From positions 155,636 through 219,635 of the forward strand of contig JOAA01000015.1 in assembly GCA_000720375.1 (NCBI GenBank): a stretch of 64,000 bases of DNA, in the 5' to 3' direction. Below the pieces are notes generated by a model. That model had not been told where the DNA came from and searched no databases. It was given only the letters and a program-made list of their open reading frames with translations. Of this stretch, positions 24,898 to 32,646 are shown piece after piece; positions within the stretch are counted from its first letter, which is position 1, and each line of letters opens with the position of its first letter. Source of the DNA: Rhodococcus rhodnii. GTDB lineage: Bacteria; Actinomycetota; Actinomycetes; Mycobacteriales; Pseudonocardiaceae. The position numbers and the translations under genes are program-made.

Positions 24898-25288
24898 TTA
24901 TTCACGCATGTCAGCCGTTCCGAACGGATTGTCGACGACGTATCGCCAGCGTCCGTCCTCGCCGAGCCGGGCGACGTCGGTCGCCGTACCTTTCAGGTCG
25001 ATCTCGTAGCCCTCCGGTGTCGTGCCCTGGATGGACCAGTCCACGATGATCTGGGCGATGTCCCCGGCGACATAGATGGATGTGCCGGACATCGGCGCGC
25101 ATCGGCAGACCGAACCCGAGTAGGTGTTTCTGGGCCGCTCTGCGGTCGTCGCCGGTCATCGGCTGGCCCGGGGCGGGCACGAGCACGCCCTGCTCTTCGA
25201 AGATCTCGTCGATCGCCGCGGCGTCCCCGCGGTTGAAGGCGTCCACAAAGGACTCGATTACGCGCTGTATGTCATGAACTGCTGTCAT
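24898..25288 (-). pseudogene. SnoaL/NTF2-like (SgcJ/EcaC-type) gene broken by a 4-bp duplication
   Basis: ATG 25288 opens a frame with IQRVIESFVDAFNRGDAAA and GQPMTGDDRRAAQKHLLG, typical of SnoaL-like small cone-shaped enzymes. The continuation (SIYVAGDIAQIIVDWSI, ATDVARLGEDGRWRYVVDNPFG) is in another frame. At 25075-25082 the minus strand reads CATCCATC. Removing one CATC joins both parts (ADVRHI to YVAGDI) into one 128-residue frame ending at 24898. So the gene is frameshifted, either truly or by sequencing error. GTCATGA and TCATGAC (25271-25291) form an inverted repeat over the start codon. Confidence 0.8.
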
Positions 25289-25517
25289 GACTCAAACAGC
25301 ATACCGCGCTGCCTTATTCGCTCGTCGCATACCTAGGCCGAATGGTCCTGTCCAACCCTGTCCACAAAGGCGCCAGAGACTCGCACGCGGGTGGACAAAG
25401 TCTTCCTACGGCGTTTGTTCGCGGGAACAGTACAGGCGGTCTTGTTAGCCCTTCTGGGTCAATTTCAGGGGTCTGGACGGGCGAGCATGGTGGCTTACCT
25501 AGGTACCGCGAAATTGA

Positions 25518-25533
25518 TGTGACGTGGATCACA
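25518..25533. promoter_or_regulatory. CRP/GlxR-type binding site
   Basis: TGTGACGTGGATCACA is a perfect TGTGA-N6-TCACA CRP consensus. It lies 129 bp upstream of the glycosyltransferase start at 25662 in a 373-bp gene-free stretch (25289-25661). That stretch also has two ACCTAGG words (25330, 25497) but nothing else I can call. A cAMP-responsive regulator probably controls the envelope gene cluster that follows. Confidence 0.7.
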
Positions 25534-25661
25534 GACGAGTTCTATTTCATGAGAACTACCGTTGGGTAACTTCGTGGCCCTGCGATCTGCCTCACGTTCA
25601 CGGGAGGACTCTTGCAACGCCTCGCCGGTTTAGCTATGCCAAAATCAGGAGCCGATCCGTC

Positions 25662-26447
25662 ATGACACTGCTTTCCATTGTCGTGCCGGTGCGCAATGAG
25701 GAGTCGCGGCTCCCGAACACGTTGCGTGGCCTGACCACGGCCCTGACCGGTATCACCAAGAGCGCTGAGATTGTCGTTGTCGACAATGCCAGCACCGATG
25801 GCAGCGTTGACATTGTCCGGCGGTTCCAACAGCACAGATACCAATCGGGAGCGGTTCCAATCCGTCTGGTGCACTGCGCACAGCTCGGAAAAGGCGCGGC
25901 GGTCAGAGCGGGTGTGCTTGAGTCAGACAGCCCGTACGTGGGTTTCTGCGACGCGGATCTGGCCACCGACATGGCGGCATTGGAGCCGACGCTGCTGCAG
26001 CTCGGCGCGGGTGTGAACGTGGTGGTCGGCTCGCGGGCGCACCCGAGCTCGATCGTGAAAGCAAGACACAGTGTCCTGCGGCAGGCAGGTGCGTGGGTGT
26101 TCCGCCGGGTGGCGAACGGTTTCGTGCCGGGAGTCGCCGACACCCAGTGCGGCTACAAGTTCTTCGACCGCGCGACGGCCAATGCCGTGTTCCGGCCGTT
26201 GCGCACCTTGGGTTTCGCGTTCGACGTGGAGCTTCTGGCCAGGGCGCAACGGATCGGCGCGGTCATCTTCGAACTGCCGGTGCACTGGCACGACGTGCCC
26301 GGTTCGACGTTCCACCCGTTGCGCGACGGATACCGGAGTTTCTCCGCACTGGCGCGGATGCGCTCGATATTGGCCCAGCAGCAGGAAACCGAGCCTGAGC
26401 TGGACGAGGTCCGTCCGGTCACGACACCGATCGCGGAGGTGGCCTGA
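25662..26447 (+). CDS. Family 2 glycosyltransferase (dolichyl-phosphate sugar type)
   Basis: The 261-aa GT2 protein has a Rossmann-like GT-A core: LLSIVVPVRNEESRLP, EIVVVDNASTDGS, FCDADLATD (the metal-binding DxD-like motif) and a conserved QCGYKFF acceptor segment. It has no membrane helices, unlike many Dpm enzymes. It probably transfers a sugar from a nucleotide donor to polyprenyl phosphate or a wall intermediate. It starts a run of envelope genes and its stop abuts the next start. Confidence 0.9.
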   Translation: MTLLSIVVPVRNEESRLPNTLRGLTTALTGITKSAEIVVVDNASTDGSVDIVRRFQQHRYQSGAVPIRLVHCAQLGKGAAVRAGVLESDSPYVGFCDADLATDMAALEPTLLQLGAGVNVVVGSRAHPSSIVKARHSVLRQAGAWVFRRVANGFVPGVADTQCGYKFFDRATANAVFRPLRTLGFAFDVELLARAQRIGAVIFELPVHWHDVPGSTFHPLRDGYRSFSALARMRSILAQQQETEPELDEVRPVTTPIAEVA

Positions 26448-27614
26448 GTGGTGCCACCGCTCAACGGTGCGCGAGTGGTGTTGGTGAACTGGCGGGACCG
26501 CGGGCATCCGCTCGCGGGCGGCGCCGAGGAGTACGCCGCACGAATGGCCGATGCGATGACCGCCGCTGGCGCTACAGTCACGTTCCTTACCGCGCGTGGC
26601 AAGGGACAGGACTCCGGTGACGGCACGACGGTTCGCCGCGGCGGCCGGTGGACTGTCTACCTCTGGGCGTTGTTGTGGTTGCTCCGCAACCGAAGGCGGA
26701 TCGACGTCGTCGTGGACTGCCAGAACGGCATCCCGTTCTTCAGCCCCGTGGTGGTTTCCCGGCGTACCAAGGTCGTGCTTGTCATGCACCACGTGCACGA
26801 CAAGCAGTTCGACGTGCACTTCCCACCATGGCTGGCCAGAGTCGGGCGCTGGCTGGAAGGTCCGGCCGCGCGCTGGGTGTACCGGCGGGCGATGACGGTC
26901 GCGGTGTCCGAGTCGACCGTACGGGCGATGCGTGACCGGCTCGCCTGGCGCGGGCCGATTTCCGTGGTGCACAACGGGATGGATCAACCCGCTGAAGCCG
27001 AGTTCGAACGCTCGGTGCACCCGTCGATCGTGTGCCTCGGCAGACTGGTCACGCACAAGCGGGTCGACCGGCTGATCGACATCGTCGGCGGCATGCTGCC
27101 GGACTGGCCCACCTTGCGTTTGCACGTGATCGGTACCGGACCTGAGGAAGCGGAACTGCGGTCGTTGGCGGCGCGCTTCGGCGACGCAGTCCTGGTGCAC
27201 GGATTCGTCGACGACGAGACGAAAGCCGCCTTGTTGCGGGACTCGTGGCTCAACGTGACGCTCTCCGACGGTGAAGGCTGGGGGCTCGCGGTGATCGAGG
27301 CCGCGGCGCACGGGTTGCCGACGGTATGCCGCCGCGTCGACGGACTGTGCGACTCGGTGCGGCACGGCGAGACCGGCTGGCTGGTCGGGCCGGATGATGA
27401 CTTGACGGGCGCGCTGCACGACACGCTGAAGTTGTTGAGCCGTCCGGAGGAAGCGGAGATCGTCGGGAAGGCGTGCCGGGATTGGGCCGCACGGTTCGAC
27501 TGGGTCTCGAGTGGACATCGATTCGTGGCCGTGGTCACGGATCTGCTTTACAGTTCGAAACCGGGCCGTGCCAACGGTCCAACTTCCCAGGAGGACCTGT
27601 GCGACGCGCGTTGA
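26448..27614 (+). CDS. Family 4 glycosyltransferase
   Basis: The 388-aa GT-B protein has an N-terminal acceptor domain (GGAEEYAARMADAM), a central VCLGRLVTHKRVDRLID hinge and a C-terminal donor domain with VTLSDGEGWGLAVIEAAAHGLP, the retaining GT4 EX7E region. It resembles M. tuberculosis Rv0225 in family and neighbourhood. It starts at GTG 26448, directly after the GT2 stop, and its last 16 bp overlap the DUF3068 gene. Confidence 0.9.
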   Translation: MVPPLNGARVVLVNWRDRGHPLAGGAEEYAARMADAMTAAGATVTFLTARGKGQDSGDGTTVRRGGRWTVYLWALLWLLRNRRRIDVVVDCQNGIPFFSPVVVSRRTKVVLVMHHVHDKQFDVHFPPWLARVGRWLEGPAARWVYRRAMTVAVSESTVRAMRDRLAWRGPISVVHNGMDQPAEAEFERSVHPSIVCLGRLVTHKRVDRLIDIVGGMLPDWPTLRLHVIGTGPEEAELRSLAARFGDAVLVHGFVDDETKAALLRDSWLNVTLSDGEGWGLAVIEAAAHGLPTVCRRVDGLCDSVRHGETGWLVGPDDDLTGALHDTLKLLSRPEEAEIVGKACRDWAARFDWVSSGHRFVAVVTDLLYSSKPGRANGPTSQEDLCDAR

Positions 27615-28600
27615 GCCTGACCCTCATCGGGTTGGGCGTGTTCTGTATCGCCGGTGGTTTGCTGCTGCGCTTCTACGCGTATCCGGCTCTGGCCAAGATT
27701 CCCCAGGATCCGAATACCGTGTCGGTCGCCCAGGGCAGCGGCGTGACCGCGCTCGTCTACGTCCCGCAGGGATCGAGCGCACGGCCGGAGATTCGCCAGA
27801 ACCTCAATCTCACGTCGAAGACGTACGTCACCGGCGACTTGCGCGCGCCGGAGTCGAAGAAGAACGGCGACGTGGTGACGTGGATCGAAGCCAGCGAGGT
27901 CAAGGATGACGCGAGCAACCTGACGGTGAACGGCAGCGTCCGTGCGTTGTGCCTGGACCGGTTCACCGGTGAGGCCGTCGCGCCGTGCACCAACGGGTAC
28001 CTGGAGAAGGAAAAGGGCGTCAAGATCACGAACGAGGGCTCGCCGAAGACCCCGCAGTTCCCCGGGTACAACTTCAAACTCCCGTTCAACACCGAGAAGG
28101 GGACGTACAAGTGGTACGACTCGACGCTCGGCGCGCCGGTGGACGCGCGGTTCGACGGTGAGGAGCAGATCAACGGTGTCGACGTGTACCGGTTCAGGCA
28201 AAGTGTGCCGGTCAGCAAGGTCAGCAGCCGTGACGTACCCGGATCGTTGATCGGCAAGCCGGAAACGCCGACGGTGAACGCCGGGCTGTACTACGAAGTC
28301 GACCGGACACTGTGGATCGAACCGGTCACCGGCGCGATGATCAAGCTGCGGCAGTGGAGCAAGCAGGAGCTGCGCACGTCGGAGCAAGGCCCTGGCCAGG
28401 GCACGACCGTGTTCGACGGCACGATGGAGCTCAACGCCGACTCGGTGGCCAAGAACGTGAACACGGCCAAGGAGAACTCGTCGAAGCTGTGGCTGCTGAC
28501 CGGGTTGCCGGTGATCCTGTGGATCGTCGGCGGTGTCGCGCTGCTGATCGGGATCCTGCTGCTGGCGACCGGAAGGCGCCGGTCTAGGCATTCTTTCTGA
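27599..28600 (+). CDS. DUF3068 (PorA-like) membrane-anchored protein
   Basis: The 333-aa protein has an N-terminal membrane helix (LSLTLIGLGVFCIAGGLLL), a large extracytoplasmic beta-rich domain and a C-terminal membrane helix (LPVILWIVGGVALLIGILLL). This is the DUF3068 architecture, found next to cell-wall genes in mycolata (compare Rv0227c). The GTG start has an excellent CAGGAGGACCT. The 3' end overlaps the convergent methyltransferase by 17 bp. Confidence 0.85.
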   Translation: MRRALSLTLIGLGVFCIAGGLLLRFYAYPALAKIPQDPNTVSVAQGSGVTALVYVPQGSSARPEIRQNLNLTSKTYVTGDLRAPESKKNGDVVTWIEASEVKDDASNLTVNGSVRALCLDRFTGEAVAPCTNGYLEKEKGVKITNEGSPKTPQFPGYNFKLPFNTEKGTYKWYDSTLGAPVDARFDGEEQINGVDVYRFRQSVPVSKVSSRDVPGSLIGKPETPTVNAGLYYEVDRTLWIEPVTGAMIKLRQWSKQELRTSEQGPGQGTTVFDGTMELNADSVAKNVNTAKENSSKLWLLTGLPVILWIVGGVALLIGILLLATGRRRSRHSF

Positions 28601-29324
28601 GGACCAGCACCAGGTTCCACGAGGCGACCTCACGCAGCACGGGAACGCGCACGATCCACGTCGCCCACCACGGGTGGTAGCGGGGGAGTGCGCGTTCCAG
28701 CGTGGCGTCCGGGTGCGTGCGGGCCCACTGCAGGGCTTCGCCGATGGACACGGCGAAAAGGCTTTCCCCGAAGGCATTCTTCGGTGGATGGCCGTTCTTG
28801 GCGTGGAACCGGCGGCGGGCGTAGTGGCCGCCGAGGAAGTGCCATGGCGACGTTTCGTGGCCGCCCCACGGGGAAAACCACGGCGTGAACGACAGGAAGA
28901 CGGTGCCGCCAGGCTTGGTGACGCGCACCATCTCGTCGAGCATCTTGCGCGGCTTGTCCACGTGCTCCAACACGTTGGAGGAGTAGCAGACGTCGACGGC
29001 GCCGGTGCGCACCGGAAGTTCCGTGCCACTGGCCCGAATCATGCCGGGGGTGTAGCTGCCGCGCGCGGACAGCTCGCCGACGTCGGGGTCCAGACCGAGG
29101 TAGTAGGCACCCGCGGCGCGGAATGCGTCAGAGAAATATCCTGGCCCACCACCGACATCGAGCAACGTGCGGCCGGAAAGCGGCGCGAACTCGGAGACCT
29201 GGCTGACGGAATCGTCGGCCAGCAGGCGGTAGAAGGTGTCGCGGTCGGTCTGTTCGTTCCGGAATGCCTTGAACAGGCGGACAGAACGGTCCAGTGTCGC
29301 GCTGTGTGACACAGCGGGTGACAC
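28584..29324 (-). CDS. SAM-dependent methyltransferase
   Basis: The 246-aa class I methyltransferase has the SAM loop LLDVGGGPGYFSDAF, GLDPDVGE and the NVLEHV post-motif. It is close in family and position to M. tuberculosis Rv0224c. GTG 29324 follows GAGG; a GTG at 29312 is possible. Its start lies 1 bp after the DUF2613 stop, so both are translated together. The substrate is probably a cell-envelope lipid or glycan. Confidence 0.88.
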   Translation of the reverse strand: MSPAVSHSATLDRSVRLFKAFRNEQTDRDTFYRLLADDSVSQVSEFAPLSGRTLLDVGGGPGYFSDAFRAAGAYYLGLDPDVGELSARGSYTPGMIRASGTELPVRTGAVDVCYSSNVLEHVDKPRKMLDEMVRVTKPGGTVFLSFTPWFSPWGGHETSPWHFLGGHYARRRFHAKNGHPPKNAFGESLFAVSIGEALQWARTHPDATLERALPRYHPWWATWIVRVPVLREVASWNLVLVLRKNA

Positions 29325-29325
29325 G

Positions 29326-29493
29326 CTACCTCGAGCCGTAGTTGACGACACCGCCGGAGTTGTTGGGTGGTGGCACCTTCTCGAAGTCGATGGAGACGTC
29401 CGGCTGCGTGTTGTCCACGAGCAGGTATGTTCCCCCGCCAGCAAGGCCAAGGCCGGCGACCACGACGATGATCGCAGCGATCAGAGTGCCCAC
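29326..29493 (-). CDS. DUF2613 small membrane protein
   Basis: The 55-aa protein has one membrane helix (LIAAIIVVVAGLGLAGGGTYLL) and a short polar tail with PPPNNSGGVVNYGSR. DUF2613 proteins are short actinobacterial proteins; the M. tuberculosis member Rv0236A lies beside aftD, as here (3 kb away). GTG 29493 has AAGGAG upstream. Confidence 0.8.
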   Translation of the reverse strand: MGTLIAAIIVVVAGLGLAGGGTYLLVDNTQPDVSIDFEKVPPPNNSGGVVNYGSR

Positions 29494-29497
29494 GCGT

Positions 29498-31180
29498 CTA
29501 CTCCTTGGCTGTTCGCGACCGGCTTCGCCGGATGAATCTACCGGCTGGTAACACAAGCCACAATAGCGCGCCGAGGATCACTGTCAAAACCACGGAATCG
29601 GCTGCCAGAACGGGCAAACTCGGCGGTCCGGCCGGTGGTCGCGCGATCATTCCGGGGACTCGGTAGAGGCTGAGCCAGGGGCCCGACCATTCATGCTTGA
29701 GACGGTTGAGCGTGGACTGCTCCACGCGGCCGGGGGTGCGGTGTTCCACCAGGACCCAACCGATGCCATGAGCGCCAAGGTTGCCGTTGTCCTCGATCGT
29801 CTGCCGAATCTCGTTGACACGCGGGTCCTCACCCGCGATGGGACGGCCGTCCACCGTGACAACATCGTCGATCACGGTGGTACGCGGGAACATCCGGGGC
29901 GCGGGATCGAGCTGTGTCCGGTTGCCGTTCCACGGGTACTGCCGGAACGGGGACATCGGCAACGTCAGGACATCACCGGTTTGCGGATCCTTGGCGATGA
30001 TGTCCCTTGCCGTGTACCAGTCGACCGGGTACCGGACGGCTTCGAGTTGTTTGAAGCCGCCCCAAGCCAGATCCGGCATGGCCAGCACGGGAAGGATGGT
30101 GGCGACCGCGATCAGACCGACCCGATTGGACAGATACTTGCTCGCGGCCTGTACACCCAACGCGAACCCGATGGCCAGCGGCAACGCCCACCACGCCACC
30201 CACTTCTGCGAGTCGCGCAGCAGACCAGCGCCGGGAACGTGGGTCACCGCCCACCGCATCGCGTCCTCGCCGCCGGGCAGCGTGGTGAACACGGCGAGTA
30301 CGACGCCGGCGACACCGAGCAGGACCAATGACAAGGCCGGCGCCAAACCCCAACGGGCTGCAAGAGAACGCAACCCAACGAACGCGACCACCAAGGAGAA
30401 CAAGACAAGGATGGGGATCAACGGCATGGCCCGGCTGGCCGGCGTGACTTCCGCGTTCCAGATCCCACCCGTACCCAGCACGCTGACGACGGGAGTCGCC
30501 CAGTTCTCCGCCCTGGCCGCGAACGCGGCCACACCGTCCGGACTGGACAGTGTGCCGCCGGGCCGGAGCACGCTCGGCACGATCCACGGCAGGTTCAACA
30601 GAACCCCGGTGGGGATTGTGATGACAAGCGCTTGCTTGCCCGCGCACACAACAGCGAGAACAACGGCGAGCAGTCCGCCGGTCGGCGTAATGCACGCTGG
30701 TGCACACGCCACAATGACCTTCGCGAACGCCCTCGGCTCATTCCTGCGCATGGCCAGGGCGGCGTACGCGATCCACGGCAGACACGCGTAGGCGACGAGC
30801 AACGCCCAATGCCCCATGAGCAGCCGTTCGGCGAGATATGCACTCCACCCATACCAAACGGCCGCGACAACACGGATAGCCACGGATTCGGTGGGGACAA
30901 GCCGGCCCGCGCCCCAGCAGGCCATGAAGAGGATGAGGAAAAGGAGGATTTTCTGAACAATGTCCCCGGGAAGGATGGAGGTGAGCAGCGACATAACGGC
31001 GTCAGCGGGCACCGATCGGGCGACGGAAGTGCCGAGGCCGAGTGAATCGGGAACGAGCGGTTGTCGCGGCGTGAACACCATGTCGTAGTTCAACGCGAAC
31101 CCGGGTGCCATCACGGGGCCGAGGACGATGAGGGCAAGCAGGGCGGACACGCCGGGCACTACAAACCGCGACCCACCCAC
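29498..31180 (-). CDS. Polytopic membrane protein, Rv0226c-like
   Basis: The 560-aa protein has about ten hydrophobic helices, then a soluble C-terminal part with GDVLTLPMSPFRQYP and a final helix. The order around it (DUF2613, methyltransferase, DUF3068, GT4) matches Rv0226c in M. tuberculosis. It looks like a GT-C-type integral membrane transferase or a lipid-linked glycan handler, but I see no catalytic motif that settles this. GTG 31180 follows GGAG. Confidence 0.7.
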   Translation of the reverse strand: MGGSRFVVPGVSALLALIVLGPVMAPGFALNYDMVFTPRQPLVPDSLGLGTSVARSVPADAVMSLLTSILPGDIVQKILLFLILFMACWGAGRLVPTESVAIRVVAAVWYGWSAYLAERLLMGHWALLVAYACLPWIAYAALAMRRNEPRAFAKVIVACAPACITPTGGLLAVVLAVVCAGKQALVITIPTGVLLNLPWIVPSVLRPGGTLSSPDGVAAFAARAENWATPVVSVLGTGGIWNAEVTPASRAMPLIPILVLFSLVVAFVGLRSLAARWGLAPALSLVLLGVAGVVLAVFTTLPGGEDAMRWAVTHVPGAGLLRDSQKWVAWWALPLAIGFALGVQAASKYLSNRVGLIAVATILPVLAMPDLAWGGFKQLEAVRYPVDWYTARDIIAKDPQTGDVLTLPMSPFRQYPWNGNRTQLDPAPRMFPRTTVIDDVVTVDGRPIAGEDPRVNEIRQTIEDNGNLGAHGIGWVLVEHRTPGRVEQSTLNRLKHEWSGPWLSLYRVPGMIARPPAGPPSLPVLAADSVVLTVILGALLWLVLPAGRFIRRSRSRTAKE

Positions 31181-31389
31181 ACTCGCTCCAACCCAATTCT
31201 CCGAACCGCCGGACCATTATCGACCCGAGGTCGGCGGCGACGCAGCCCACCATCGGTGTCGAACCGGCAACGGCTGAGGTTCGTGGTCACCGACACCCCC
31301 AACGCCACTTTGAGGCTCACGCGGCCATGTTTGGCCCAGGGGACAGCGGTTCATGTGCCTCGCGACAACCGCAGAGCGCGTCCGCCACT

Positions 31390-31440
31390 GTAGAGCTATG
31401 CTCCCCCGGAGCACTACCCGCGAGTAGTAAAGGGGAGTCC
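31390..31440 (+). promoter_or_regulatory. Candidate promoter and ribosome site of the flippase gene
   Basis: Within the 260-bp divergent gap 31181-31440, GCTATGCT at about 31396 is a good -10, and AAAGGGGAGTCC directly precedes ATG 31441 as a ribosome site. No operator is obvious in the rest of the gap. Confidence 0.4.
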
Positions 31441-32646
31441 ATGGCCAGCACCCTGTCAGCCAGGACTCGGGTGGATGCCCTCTACGTCGCCGCCGCCTTC
31501 GCGGGCACGAACATCGCGAGCTACCTGATGACGGTGATCGCGGCCCGTCTGCTTGTCCCGGCGACTTTTGGGGAGTTCGGGTCGCTGACTGCCGTTTTGG
31601 TCATTGGGGCTGTGCCGGCGATGGGGTTGCAGACCGTGGTCGCGCTCAAGGTCGCGCGGCAACCCGAACAGGATCGCGGCCAGCTCGTCACACTGGGGTT
31701 GCTGACCAGCGCCACCATCATGGTGACGGCACTCGTTGCCTCTCCGCTTCTCATGGTGCTGCTGCACATCGACAACCCGTGGACCGTGATATTCCTGGCG
31801 CTTGCCTTGGCGCCGATCACATTGGTTGGGCTGTGTTACGGAATCCTGCAGGGCACTGAGCGGTTTGGGTTGATGGCGCGGTTGATCGCGCTCGAAGGGG
31901 TCGGCCGGGTTGGGGGGACGCTCACGGGCCTGCTCATCTTCCGTACCCCCACGGGTGCCTTCGCGGGCGCGGCGATCGGGGCTTCGCTGGTCGCGTTGTC
32001 CGGTTGGCTGATCTGTGGGAGGCCGTTGCCTGGGAGAAGGGGAGCGGGGCACGTCACCGAAGTCCTGCACGCCATCCAAGCCCTGCTCGCCTTGGTGCTG
32101 CTGGTGAACTTGGACCTTGTGCTGGCGCGGCACAGCTTGCCTGCGCATCAGGCGGGCGAGTACGCGGTCGGCTCGGTGGTTACGAAAATCGCCTACTGGC
32201 TGCCGTATGCGATCGCTGTCGTTGTCCTGCCGAAGTTGGCCAATGAGGGTGTGCGGCGCAAGCTTGTGCCCAAGGCGCTGGCCATCGTTGCTGCGGTGGA
32301 CTCGCTTGTGGTCATTGGTTGTGCGGTGCTAGGGCCAACGGTTGTCGCCTTGGTTGGGGGAGCGGCGTATTCGTCCAGCAGTATTCCCGTGTGGCCGTTC
32401 GCGTTGGTCGGGTCGTTGCTGTCGTTGGTGCAGCTCCTGTTGTATTCCCGGATCGCCAGTGCGGATCGGCGGTCGACCTTGTTGACGTGGTTGGCCGTTG
32501 CCACGGAGATCACGTTGGTACTGGGGTGGTGGCATGGGTCGTTGACCCAGGTTGTCACTGGGGCTGTGGTGGCGACCGCCGCGTTGGCCTGTTTCGGTGC
32601 CCTCATCGAGTTCCGGACGCGGGTCGAACCAGTCGATACACGCTGA
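31441..32646 (+). CDS. Polysaccharide/lipid flippase (MATE/Wzx-like)
   Basis: The 401-aa protein has about 12 hydrophobic helices, with FAGTNIASYLMTVIAARLL at the start and CYGILQGTERFGLMA in the middle, as in Wzx/MOP flippases that move lipid-linked sugars. It is shorter than typical MurJ. Its last 318 bp are covered on the other strand by the 3' end of the aftD reading frame. From the middle onward codons favour TTG, GTT and GGG over the C-ending ones used elsewhere. Confidence 0.8.
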   Translation: MASTLSARTRVDALYVAAAFAGTNIASYLMTVIAARLLVPATFGEFGSLTAVLVIGAVPAMGLQTVVALKVARQPEQDRGQLVTLGLLTSATIMVTALVASPLLMVLLHIDNPWTVIFLALALAPITLVGLCYGILQGTERFGLMARLIALEGVGRVGGTLTGLLIFRTPTGAFAGAAIGASLVALSGWLICGRPLPGRRGAGHVTEVLHAIQALLALVLLVNLDLVLARHSLPAHQAGEYAVGSVVTKIAYWLPYAIAVVVLPKLANEGVRRKLVPKALAIVAAVDSLVVIGCAVLGPTVVALVGGAAYSSSSIPVWPFALVGSLLSLVQLLLYSRIASADRRSTLLTWLAVATEITLVLGWWHGSLTQVVTGAVVATAALACFGALIEFRTRVEPVDTR

